Origin: Schleiferiaceae bacterium
GTDB taxonomy: Bacteria > Bacteroidota > Bacteroidia > Flavobacteriales > Schleiferiaceae
Length of the DNA: 30,656 bases
Assembly (NCBI GenBank): GCA_030829675.1
Contig: JAURAE010000005.1
Coordinates: forward strand, 1-30,656
Direction: 5' to 3'
Every line of letters starts with the position of its first letter. Positions within the stretch are counted from its first letter, which is position 1. A model generated the notes under the pieces. The model did not search any database and was not told where the DNA came from. It saw only the letters and a list, made by a program, of their open reading frames with translations. A program made the position numbers and the translations under genes. Shown piece after piece: positions 23,621 through 30,656 of this stretch.

Positions 23621-24594
23621 TGGGAACCCTAGATACTATCAAGCGGCCAATTAAGCAGGAGATGTCGACCTTCGACGATCGTTTCCGTGCCCACCTGAGT
23701 TCAAATGTTCCTCTAGTTGACCGTGTCATGCGCTACATGGTCAAAAGGAAGGGTAAGCAACTCCGTCCCATTCTAGTTTTCCTGAGCGCTAAGATTCAAG
23801 GCAATGTCACCGATGCCACCTATGTAGGTGCCTCATTGGTAGAAATTATGCACACGGCTACCCTCGTACACGATGATGTTGTGGATGATGCAGACCAACG
23901 CAGAGGGTTCTTCTCGATCAATGCGCTGTGGAAGAATAAAATTGCCGTACTCATTGGAGATTACCTTCTTTCAAAAGTGTTGTTATTGGCTGTTGAAACA
24001 AAAGAATATACCTTGCTCGAGCACGTCAGTGGTGCAGTAAAAGCCATGTCTGAAGGTGAATTGTTGCAGATAGAGAAAGCAAGAAAACTGGACATTACGG
24101 AAGAAGTGTACTTCGAAATCATTCAACAAAAGACGGCTTCTTTGTTGGAGACCTGTTGTGTGGTTGGTGCGGCAAGCGCCGGAGGTTCTGAAGAAGAGGT
24201 ACAAAAATTCCGAATGCTCGGTAGACACTTGGGCCTAGCCTTCCAAATCAAAGACGACCTCTTCGATTTTGAACGAGTGAATTTGACAGGAAAGCCGGCG
24301 GGAATTGATATCAAGGAACAAAAAATGACATTGCCTTTGATCAAGGCTTTGCAAGAGGCAGAACCGAAAAAGCGTCAGCACATCATTAAGACCATTAAAA
24401 AACACCACGACCGACCTAAGAAAGTTCAAGAAGTGGTGGACTTTGTAAGACAATCAGGTGGCCTAGAGTACGCTCGTGGTAAAATGCTCGAGCACATCGA
24501 TCAAGCCAAAGAGATTCTCTTTAACTTTCCTCAAACCGAAGAACGCGATGCTTTAGCACTCGTTCTTGATTATACCGCCCAAAGAAAAAAATAA
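23620..24594 (+). CDS. Long-chain trans-polyprenyl diphosphate synthase
   Basis: Extends FPP or GGPP with isopentenyl diphosphate, most likely for the menaquinone side chain. The start at 23620 (MGTLDTIKRPI; 324 residues) is chosen over a TTG at 23611 because of the TAATG overlap with the preceding stop. Both Asp-rich motifs are present: DDVVDD (85-90) and DDLFD (212-216), plus GKQLRP near 45-50. The residue five positions before the first motif is Ala (A80), a small residue, as in long-chain enzymes. Exact chain length cannot be read from sequence. It is 2 nt from mscS. Confidence 0.93.
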   Translation: MGTLDTIKRPIKQEMSTFDDRFRAHLSSNVPLVDRVMRYMVKRKGKQLRPILVFLSAKIQGNVTDATYVGASLVEIMHTATLVHDDVVDDADQRRGFFSINALWKNKIAVLIGDYLLSKVLLLAVETKEYTLLEHVSGAVKAMSEGELLQIEKARKLDITEEVYFEIIQQKTASLLETCCVVGAASAGGSEEEVQKFRMLGRHLGLAFQIKDDLFDFERVNLTGKPAGIDIKEQKMTLPLIKALQEAEPKKRQHIIKTIKKHHDRPKKVQEVVDFVRQSGGLEYARGKMLEHIDQAKEILFNFPQTEERDALALVLDYTAQRKK

Positions 24595-24596
24595 TC

Positions 24597-25412
24597 ATGG
24601 AAGAGATTTTAGGAATACCCATGGAAACCATTCAAAACAGCATTTTAGGCTGGGCCAAGCATGTGGTCTTTGCATTGCTGATTTTTTGGATAGGGATGCG
24701 CGTGGTCAAATTGATGATGCGTGCGCTGAACAAAGCACTACAATTACGTGAAGTAGATCCGTCTTTGACCACCTTCTTGCAATCATTGGTAAAGATTGGT
24801 CTGCAAGCTATGGTGATCATTGCGACCATCAATCAGCTCGGCGTTGCCACGACTTCTATTGTTGCTGTTCTTGCCTCTGCTGGATTGGCCATTGGTATGG
24901 CGTTGAGTGGAACTTTGCAGAATTTTGCAGGGGGCGCGATGATTCTAATGTTTAAGCCCTTTAAAGTGGGTGATTTTATTGAGGCCCAAGGCTATTCTGG
25001 CACTGTTCAGAGCATACAAATCTTTGTAACGGTATTAACTACTACGGATAATAAACAAGTGGTCATTCCAAACGGCGGATTGAGTAATGGAAGCCTAATC
25101 AACTACAGTGCACAGCCAACGCGTCGTCAAGAATGGACCTTTGGCATTGATTATGGCTCAGATTTAGACGAGGCAAAACAGATTATACGCGATCTATTAG
25201 AAAAAGACGAGCGCGTACACGCCGAGCCTGCCCCACTAGTTGAACTGGCGGCATTAGCAGATTCCAGTGTAAACATTATTGTGCGCGCTTGGGTAAATAC
25301 TGAAAACTTCTGGCCGGTGTATTACGATATGAATACCGACGTCTATAAGATTTTTACCGAGCGTGGTATCAGTATTCCGTTCCCGCAATTAAATGTACAT
25401 TTACAGAAATAA
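24597..25412 (+). CDS. Small-conductance mechanosensitive channel (MscS family)
   Basis: Inner-membrane osmotic safety valve. The 271 residues show TM1 (about 18-40), TM2 (about 62-84) and the pore helix TM3 with its Gly/Ala pattern ASAGLAIGMALSGTLQNFAGG (about 93-113). The beta domain signature FKPFKVGDFIEAQGYSGTV and PNGGLSNGSLINYS follow, then a C-terminal alpha/beta domain. The length is close to E. coli MscS (286). It is the last gene of the TerB-synthase-MscS run, and a terminator follows. Confidence 0.95.
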   Translation: MEEILGIPMETIQNSILGWAKHVVFALLIFWIGMRVVKLMMRALNKALQLREVDPSLTTFLQSLVKIGLQAMVIIATINQLGVATTSIVAVLASAGLAIGMALSGTLQNFAGGAMILMFKPFKVGDFIEAQGYSGTVQSIQIFVTVLTTTDNKQVVIPNGGLSNGSLINYSAQPTRRQEWTFGIDYGSDLDEAKQIIRDLLEKDERVHAEPAPLVELAALADSSVNIIVRAWVNTENFWPVYYDMNTDVYKIFTERGISIPFPQLNVHLQK

Positions 25413-25436
25413 GTAACCTTTTAATCAGCTTGCTTG

Positions 25437-25461
25437 GCCACCCCAAAAGGGTGGCTTTTTT
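25437..25461 (+). terminator. Rho-independent terminator between mscS and dnaG
   Basis: GCCACCC (25437-25443) pairs with GGGTGGC (25449-25455) around CAAAA, followed by six T. Confidence 0.9.
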
Positions 25462-25487
25462 GTGCAGAGAATGTATCTTGCAATGCT

Positions 25488-27407
25488 ATGGCCAGAATCC
25501 CACAAGAAACTATTGAACAAATCTTTTCGACCGCCCGTATTGAGGAGGTGATCGGAGAGTTCGTTCAGTTGAAGAAATCTGGGAGTAATCTCAAGGGTTT
25601 GAGTCCGTTTAACAACGAGAAAAGTCCGAGTTTCATGGTCAGCCCTGCCAAGCAAATCTTCAAAGATTTTAGCTCGGGTAAGGGCGGTTCGGTGGTGACG
25701 TTCCTCATGGAATTGGAACAGATGACCTATCCTGAGGCGCTTCGCTGGTTGGCCAATAAGTACAATATTGAGGTGCCCGAAGAGCGCCCTCAAACGGCCG
25801 AGGAGATTGAAGCAGGCAATCACCGTGAAGCGGTGTATCTTATTTCGGATGTCGCCAACAAATGGTTTCAAGAACAGTTGCACCAAACCGATGAAGGTCG
25901 CGCGGTGGGCCTGAGCTATTTTAAGGAGCGCGGGTTTACGGATGAGACTATAGCTAAGTTTCAGCTGGGTTATAGTCCAGAGAAATCGGACGCCTTTGCA
26001 CAATATGCGCTTGCATCTAAATACAATGAGAAGGCCTTAGCGGACAGTGGAATTTCCATGAATGGCGACCGCGGTTGGTACGATAGATTCCGCGGACGTG
26101 TGATGTTCCCTATTCACAGTATTTCTGGGCGTGTCCTTGGGTTTGGCGGTCGTATTCTCAAGAACAATGTCAAGGCGGCGAAATACCTGAATTCTCCTGA
26201 AAACCCCATCTATCACAAGAGTAAGGTGCTGTACGGATTGTACCAGGCCAAGCAAGAAATCGTCAAGAAAGACGAAGCCTTCTTGGTGGAAGGGTATACA
26301 GATGTACTGAGCTTCCATCAAAATGGGGTGCACAATGTAGTATCGAGTTCTGGAACGTCATTGACAGAAGGGCAAATCATCATGCTCAAGCGCTATTCGT
26401 CAAACATTACGTTGTTGTACGACGGGGATGCGGCAGGGATTCGTGCGAGTTTCCGAGGATTGGATATGATGCTGGAAGCCGGGATCAACGTTCGTGTGGT
26501 TCCTTTCCCTGATGGCGAGGACCCGGATAGTTTTGCCCAAAAACACAGCACCGAGGAATTGGAACAATTCTTAGCGGAACAGCGCAAGGATTTCATCTCG
26601 TACAAGACCAGTGTATTGCTGGAAGAGGTGGGTAATGACCCGTTGAAGCGTGCGGAGATGGTTCGCGATGTGGTGGGCAGTATTTCTAAGGTGCCGGATG
26701 CCATTGGCCAAGAAGTATTCATCAAGGAAGCTGCGAAGATCTTGGATATTGATCCGCGTGCCCTTCATGAAGAATTGGCGCGATTACTTGATGCACAAAA
26801 CCGTCAAGCAAGACGCAAACAAGCGGACGATCCTCCAATGGAGGTTTTGCCTCCCGCAGAAAAAGCAGTTATTCCTTTTGGCCACCATCAAGAGGAAAAA
26901 GTGATCCACCTTATAGTTGCCCGTGGCGTAGAAGATATGCTAGAAGAGGATTTAGATCCCGAGGAAGTTGTGCCCATCAGCATTACGGAATGGGCTGTAG
27001 AAAACATTGAGAAGGATAATATTCCCTTTGAAACGCCGGTCTTCCAAAGAATGTATGATTTAGTCAAAGTTGAACTCGAGGCAGGTCATGTCCCCGATAG
27101 TGCCTGGTGGATCATGCAAGAAGATGCAGAGGTGGTGGAAGTAGCTACGAAGGCTTTGACGGAGCCCTATGTATTGAGTGATTGGAAGCGAAAGGATATT
27201 CACTTGCCGGTAGAGCGGAATACTATTAAGGATTTGGTCCAAGAAACCGTGCTGCGATTTAAATCTATTTGGGTGGAACGTAAGTTGAATGAGCTCAAGG
27301 CCCAATTCAATGAAGAAAACGTCGACATCGACTACTACATGACTGCTTTTGACAAATGGAACAAAGCACGTCAGCAGATCAATGAGGAATTGAATAGGAT
27401 TGTTTAA
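25488..27407 (+). CDS. dnaG: DNA primase, lacking the zinc-ribbon ligands
   Basis: Makes RNA primers at the replication fork. The start at 25488 (MARIPQETIEQIF; 639 residues) fits the family; a longer frame from a TTG at 25434 runs through the terminator. The N-terminal zinc-binding domain is recognisable (SPFNNEKSPSF, FSSGKGG), but all four ligands are replaced: Ser39, Asn42, Asp60 and Ser63 stand where E. coli has C40, H43, C61 and C64. The catalytic core is normal, with a Toprim fold at about 255-345 (FLVEGYTDVLS, LLYDGDAAGIRA, DGEDPDSF). A C-terminal helicase-interaction region follows. TATCTTGC at 25474-25481 may be its -7 box. It converges with the P-loop gene by a 4-nt overlap. Confidence 0.96.
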   Translation: MARIPQETIEQIFSTARIEEVIGEFVQLKKSGSNLKGLSPFNNEKSPSFMVSPAKQIFKDFSSGKGGSVVTFLMELEQMTYPEALRWLANKYNIEVPEERPQTAEEIEAGNHREAVYLISDVANKWFQEQLHQTDEGRAVGLSYFKERGFTDETIAKFQLGYSPEKSDAFAQYALASKYNEKALADSGISMNGDRGWYDRFRGRVMFPIHSISGRVLGFGGRILKNNVKAAKYLNSPENPIYHKSKVLYGLYQAKQEIVKKDEAFLVEGYTDVLSFHQNGVHNVVSSSGTSLTEGQIIMLKRYSSNITLLYDGDAAGIRASFRGLDMMLEAGINVRVVPFPDGEDPDSFAQKHSTEELEQFLAEQRKDFISYKTSVLLEEVGNDPLKRAEMVRDVVGSISKVPDAIGQEVFIKEAAKILDIDPRALHEELARLLDAQNRQARRKQADDPPMEVLPPAEKAVIPFGHHQEEKVIHLIVARGVEDMLEEDLDPEEVVPISITEWAVENIEKDNIPFETPVFQRMYDLVKVELEAGHVPDSAWWIMQEDAEVVEVATKALTEPYVLSDWKRKDIHLPVERNTIKDLVQETVLRFKSIWVERKLNELKAQFNEENVDIDYYMTAFDKWNKARQQINEELNRIV

Positions 27408-27928
27408 ATCTCTAGGCCTTTGATAATACGGAGGGCCTCATATAATCGGTCCTCGAAAATAGGCTCTCGTAGCACGAGGTAAGGCCGGCCCAATTCCTCC
27501 AGCAAATCCACAAACTTTTGATGCAACTCCTCGCGACGGTGGCCATCCACGCGGTATTCCTCTTCAGTGAAAGAATTGGTTGGGGCGCACAGTAGATAAA
27601 AAGAAGGTCCGCCAGGTGCCAACCAATGGGTATCTTCAACGCCAAATTTATCTGCTCCCCAAATGGCCAGCGTCAGACCGTCGGTATCGAAAATCTGTTG
27701 GCCCTCTTGGTAATAATCATGCTTTTCTTGAGCAAGTAATTGGCCCCGTGCTATGGCCTCGAAGTGCTCCTTGGGAAATGGATCCATAGAAGGTTTAGGG
27801 TCCAATTCGTCCAAATACTCCCGGGCAAATTCCCCACAAACCTCTCGGGATAGTACCTCACCAACGGCTTTAGCTAATGCGCTTTTGAAGGTGCTTTCGA
27901 CCCCAGTGAAAATCAAATGCATCATCAT
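27404..27928 (-). CDS. NadR-like P-loop (AAA_28) protein
   Basis: A 174-residue small kinase-like P-loop protein resembling the nicotinamide riboside kinase part of NadR. The P-loop reads GVESTFKS (residues 9-16), with Phe14 where most family members have Gly. CGEFAREYLDEL near 31-42 matches the family's PEYAREYL motif, and DTDGLTLAIWG is the Walker-B-like region. No NMN adenylyltransferase or HTH part is present. Three in-frame ATGs (27928, 27925, 27922) are possible starts; 27928 overlaps the upstream stop in ATGA, implying coupling to the PPTase-GNAT gene. Kinase activity and substrate are inference. Confidence 0.82.
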   Translation of the reverse strand: MMMHLIFTGVESTFKSALAKAVGEVLSREVCGEFAREYLDELDPKPSMDPFPKEHFEAIARGQLLAQEKHDYYQEGQQIFDTDGLTLAIWGADKFGVEDTHWLAPGGPSFYLLCAPTNSFTEEEYRVDGHRREELHQKFVDLLEELGRPYLVLREPIFEDRLYEALRIIKGLEI

Positions 27929-29109
27929 AAATCAAGTTTCATCATGACCATTTGCTGCCCTTGCCAACGCTTCAAATCTTCGGCGTTCATCCTTTGGCCT
28001 GTGGCAAAGTCCTCAATGGGTTGTTCACTGTAGCGTTCAAAGTCCAATTTTTCCAAAACACGTGCGCTTGCAGGATTTCCGGTCAAGGTCCGCCCAATTA
28101 ATCGGGGCAGCCCCATTTCTCGCGCCCAGTTCACGGTTGCCTCAGCACATTCCGTTGCCACACCTTGGCCCCAGAATTTCCTAAAGAATCGGTAGCCAAG
28201 ATCTATGCCCCAAGGATTCTTCTTCAGACCGCACCATCCGAGTGCCTCTCCGGAATGCTTATCCTCCACCATCCAACGGCCATAACCGTCGCGCTGGTAG
28301 TTCAGGTAGGTAGCGATTAACCCGTGGGCCGCCTCTATGGAAGCAAATCCTGCATCTCCGGTAAAATGCACCACTTCTGGATCCTGATTGAGTTCATACA
28401 ACCAAGGAGCGTCGCTGAGGTTCCATTCACGAAGTGTGAATCGCGCTGTTTTGATCGGTGCCATCGGCCTGCGGTGCGTGGCAAGGCAGATGTAGGTGCC
28501 CTCATGATAGCGGCCTTGAACCAAACACGCCTTGGCCACCTCACGATCATGGGTAGGATAAATCCACGCCATCCCTATCCATCCACTATCGTCCGAATTT
28601 CGTTCGAGCGTAGTGATGTGAAGGTGTTCTCGGAAATCCACCCCGCCCTCACCATAGAGCTTGAACAAACTTTCTTTAATCCCCCAGATCAGCTGTAAGG
28701 CCTGCTGCGTACCAAGGTCTTCCATGAAATGCTGCTCGTCCTCACGGACAAATTTGGGAGCAATTTTCGTGAGCTGTGACCGCTCAACCTCTACGTCCAC
28801 GCCAACGGCCAAGGAAGGAGAGTGGGCTGCGACAGCCCCTGTTTTACAATGTGATAAAGAAATGGCCCCCTTGGGGTGCTCCGGCTTGCCCCCCACAAAA
28901 CGCATCTGCTGTAGGTCTTGTCCCAAAATATCTTGGAGTGCACTACGACTGGCGGACATTTCGTTGCGTTTAGCCTCGGAGTGAATGCGTTGCCACTTTT
29001 CTTGGTCTTCCGCGCACCATAAATCCGAGCATTGCCCATGGGCGGGAGTGGGGTGCCAACGGACTTGGACTTCCTCATTCAATGCCGAAAAGACTATCGT
29101 GGTGCTCAT
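27925..29109 (-). CDS. Fusion of 4'-phosphopantetheinyl transferase and GNAT acetyltransferase
   Basis: A continuous 394-codon frame from MSTTIVFSALNEEV (start 29109). The longer frame to 29199 crosses the ahcY promoter and adds unconserved residues. Residues 1 to about 210 are a Sfp/EntD-type PPTase: SLSHCKTGAVAA (84-95), the Mg-binding GVDVE (D105, E107) and WGIKESLFK (E146, K150). Such enzymes move the CoA phosphopantetheine arm onto carrier proteins. Residues from about 220 to 394 are a RimJ/RimL-type GNAT N-acetyltransferase (TARFTLREWNLSDAPWLYELN, acetyl-CoA loop FWGQGVATE near 312-320, GNPASARVLEKLDF). Both halves use CoA derivatives. No carrier-protein or biosynthetic genes are adjacent. 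Coupled to the downstream NadR-like gene. Confidence 0.88.
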   Translation of the reverse strand: MSTTIVFSALNEEVQVRWHPTPAHGQCSDLWCAEDQEKWQRIHSEAKRNEMSASRSALQDILGQDLQQMRFVGGKPEHPKGAISLSHCKTGAVAAHSPSLAVGVDVEVERSQLTKIAPKFVREDEQHFMEDLGTQQALQLIWGIKESLFKLYGEGGVDFREHLHITTLERNSDDSGWIGMAWIYPTHDREVAKACLVQGRYHEGTYICLATHRRPMAPIKTARFTLREWNLSDAPWLYELNQDPEVVHFTGDAGFASIEAAHGLIATYLNYQRDGYGRWMVEDKHSGEALGWCGLKKNPWGIDLGYRFFRKFWGQGVATECAEATVNWAREMGLPRLIGRTLTGNPASARVLEKLDFERYSEQPIEDFATGQRMNAEDLKRWQGQQMVMMKLDL

Positions 29110-29123
29110 CTTTATTACAAACT

Positions 29124-29153
29124 TTTGCGCTCCGCTCTTGTTATGTACCTTTG
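29124..29153 (+). promoter_or_regulatory. ahcY promoter (Bacteroidota consensus)
   Basis: TTTG (29124-29127), 18 nt, then TACCTTTG (29146-29153): both elements match the Bacteroidota primary-sigma consensus. Transcription near 29160 would leave a leader of about 17 nt. The promoter lies between the divergent starts at 29109 and 29177. Confidence 0.7.
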
Positions 29154-29176
29154 CAAAACTTAATTGACAAGAAACG

Positions 29177-30490
29177 ATGAGCGAAGTAACGCAATACATT
29201 CCTTACAAAGTTAAAGATATGTCATTGGCCGAATGGGGTCGACAAGAAATCAAATTAGCCGAGGCAGAGATGCCAGGTCTTATGGCGCTCCGTGAAGAGT
29301 ACGGCGCGAGCAAGCCACTTGCAGGTGCGCGCATCGCGGGTTGTTTGCACATGACCATCCAAACGGCGGTTTTGATTGAGACCTTGGTTGAACTAGGCGC
29401 TGATGTGACCTGGTCTTCTTGTAACATCTTCTCTACTCAGGACCACGCAGCAGCGGCCATCGCAGCGGCGGGTATTCCAGTATATGCTTGGAAAGGCATG
29501 ACTGAAGAGGAGTTCAACTGGTGTATCGAGCAGACGCTCTTCTTCGGTGAAGACCGTCAGCCATTGAACATGATTTTGGACGATGGTGGTGATTTGACCA
29601 ACATGGTATTCGACGAGTACCCAGAACTAGTAGAAGGCATTAAAGGATTGTCTGAAGAAACGACTACCGGTGTTCACCGTTTGTACGAGCGTGAGATCAA
29701 CGGCACCTTGGTACTTCCAGCGATCAACGTAAACGACTCTGTAACGAAGTCGAAGTTCGATAACAAGTACGGTTGTCAGGAATCTGCAGTAGATGCGATC
29801 CGTCGTGCTACTGATGTAATGATGGCAGGTAAAGTTGCTGTTGTTGCCGGTTACGGTGATGTAGGCAAGGGTACTGCGGCATCATTGCGCGGTGCAGGTG
29901 CTCGTGTGATTGTCACTGAGATTGATCCTATTTGTGCATTGCAAGCAGCCATGGACGGCTTCGAAGTGAAGCGTATGGAGACAGCTATTCCACGTGCACA
30001 GATTGTAGTAACTGCAACAGGAAATAAAGACATCATCACTGAAGAACACTTCAAGTTGATGAACGATAAGACCATCGTTTGTAATATCGGCCACTTCGAC
30101 AACGAGATCGACATGGCATGGTTGAACAGTGCGTACGGCGATACTAAGGTGGTGATCAAGCCACAGGTAGATCTGTACAATGTAGAAGGCAATGAGATCA
30201 TCGTATTGGCAGAAGGCCGTTTGGTGAATCTAGGTTGTGCTACCGGTCACCCGTCGTTTGTAATGTCAAACAGCTTCACGAACCAAGTTTTGGCTCAGTT
30301 GGAGTTGTGGTTGCACAGCGACAAGTACGAGAATAAGGTATACACGCTTCCTAAGCACTTGGATGAGAAAGTAGCTCGTCTTCACTTGGAGAAGATTGGT
30401 GTGGAGCTAGAGACGCTTCGTAAAGACCAAGCGGACTATATCGGTGTGACGGTGGAAGGGCCGTTCAAGCCAGAGCACTACCGCTACTAA
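29177..30490 (+). CDS. ahcY: Adenosylhomocysteinase (SAH hydrolase)
   Basis: Splits S-adenosylhomocysteine, the product inhibitor of SAM-dependent methylation, into adenosine and homocysteine using bound NAD. The 437 residues show the substrate-domain stretch CLHMTIQTAVLIETL, the catalytic-domain segments NVNDSVTKSKFDNKYG, the NAD-binding GYGDVGKG (about residues 219-226), IGHFDNEID, and the family C-terminus FKPEHYRY. Length and motifs are normal. A strong promoter precedes it and a perfect hairpin terminator follows. Confidence 0.98.
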   Translation: MSEVTQYIPYKVKDMSLAEWGRQEIKLAEAEMPGLMALREEYGASKPLAGARIAGCLHMTIQTAVLIETLVELGADVTWSSCNIFSTQDHAAAAIAAAGIPVYAWKGMTEEEFNWCIEQTLFFGEDRQPLNMILDDGGDLTNMVFDEYPELVEGIKGLSEETTTGVHRLYEREINGTLVLPAINVNDSVTKSKFDNKYGCQESAVDAIRRATDVMMAGKVAVVAGYGDVGKGTAASLRGAGARVIVTEIDPICALQAAMDGFEVKRMETAIPRAQIVVTATGNKDIITEEHFKLMNDKTIVCNIGHFDNEIDMAWLNSAYGDTKVVIKPQVDLYNVEGNEIIVLAEGRLVNLGCATGHPSFVMSNSFTNQVLAQLELWLHSDKYENKVYTLPKHLDEKVARLHLEKIGVELETLRKDQADYIGVTVEGPFKPEHYRY

Positions 30491-30508
30491 AATTTTTAGA
30501 TTTCCATT

Positions 30509-30542
30509 GCGAGCCGCGTCGAAGACGCGGCTCGCTCTTTTT
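30509..30542 (+). terminator. Rho-independent terminator after ahcY
   Basis: GCGAGCCGCGTC (30509-30520) pairs perfectly with GACGCGGCTCGC (30524-30535) around GAA, followed by a TC-T run ending at 30542. Confidence 0.93.
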
Positions 30543-30560
30543 ACCCCCTATTTTTTGCCG

Positions 30561-30576
30561 TTGGCATAGTTTTTTA
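30561..30576 (+). promoter_or_regulatory. TTGGCATA site before the last gene
   Basis: TTGGCATA followed by GTTTTTTA, resembling a sigma-54 -24 element with a weak -12 half (TA where GC is expected). It lies 42 nt before the next start. Confidence 0.3.
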
Positions 30577-30602
30577 GACCTTTTAGGAGTAATAACACAC
30601 CC

Positions 30603-30656
30603 ATGAAAAAAGCCCTTGTTGTTTTAATTGCACTCTTCGGTAGCCTGGCTGCGAAT
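30603..30656 (+). CDS. Exported protein, only the signal-peptide start is in the window
   Basis: Eighteen codons are present: MKKALVVLIALFGSLAAN, a typical Sec signal peptide (two Lys, hydrophobic core, small residues). TAGGAGT about 12 nt upstream is a plausible ribosome-binding site. The rest is outside the window, so nothing more can be said about its function. Confidence 0.7.
   Translation, partial: MKKALVVLIALFGSLAAN

Noticed and set aside
25434..25487. TTG start extending dnaG upstream
   Set aside because: It would translate the terminator hairpin of the preceding operon.
29110..29199. N-terminal extension of the PPTase-GNAT gene
   Set aside because: Crosses the ahcY promoter and start; MSTTIVFSA at 29109 is a natural start.
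1..30656. CRISPR arrays, insertion sequences, prophage or defence genes
   Set aside because: No regularly spaced repeats, transposase, integrase or phage structural motifs were seen on either strand.

Overview
The window looks like a chromosomal segment of a Bacteroidota (probably Flavobacteriales-type) bacterium. The evidence is TAnnTTTG-type -7 promoter boxes before several genes, the gene block miaB / sigma-54 activator / lptE / unnamed gene / secG / groES / groEL, a DnaG of the zinc-less type, a SMUG2-like uracil-DNA glycosylase, and eukaryote-like NrdA and NrdB. Family or genus cannot be fixed from this stretch. Coding density is high. I see no phage, insertion sequence, CRISPR array, toxin-antitoxin pair or defence island; this is mostly conserved core genome.

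Layout. 1-2119 (-): topA, missing its 3' end. 2316-7188 (+): a tightly packed envelope and translation cluster with 1-nt overlaps or direct abutment: miaB, a sensor-less sigma-54 activator, lptE, a frameshifted TPR-like gene, secG, then a terminator. 7366-9304 (+): groES-groEL with a terminator. 9384-9872 (+): small outer-membrane-barrel-like protein. 9874-12730 (-): prs, rplY (L25/Ctc), pth and a SMUG2-like glycosylase, read as one run. 12904-12987 (+): tRNA-Leu(CAA), a terminator hairpin and a two-copy intergenic repeat. 13243-15627 (+): TonB-C lipoprotein, dCMP deaminase, S41 (CtpA-type) protease. 15680-18108 (-): marC, glyS and a small acidic lipoprotein. 18184-18753 (+): DUF3109 protein. 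19033-22547 (+): nrdB-nrdA with a long, apparently structured leader. 22697-22828 (+): a 43-residue single-TM protein. 22883-25412 (+): TerB/DnaJ protein, polyprenyl diphosphate synthase, MscS channel. 25488-27407 (+): dnaG. 27404-29109 (-): PPTase-GNAT fusion followed by a NadR-like P-loop protein. 29177-30490 (+): ahcY. From 30603: start of an exported protein cut off by the window.

How the genes fit together. Several themes recur: nucleotide supply and DNA replication or repair (prs, dCMP deaminase, nrdAB, dnaG, topA, SMUG2-like), translation (miaB, glyS, rplY, pth, tRNA-Leu), and envelope biogenesis (lptE, secG, S41 protease, TonB-C lipoprotein, MscS, polyprenyl synthase). The observations most worth a second look are the PPTase-GNAT fusion, the single-base frameshift between lptE and secG, the loss of all four DnaG zinc ligands, the structured nrdB leader, and TTGGCA(C/T)A sites before groES, nrdB and the last gene in a window that also encodes a sigma-54 activator. 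I did not find a clearly new multi-gene system.
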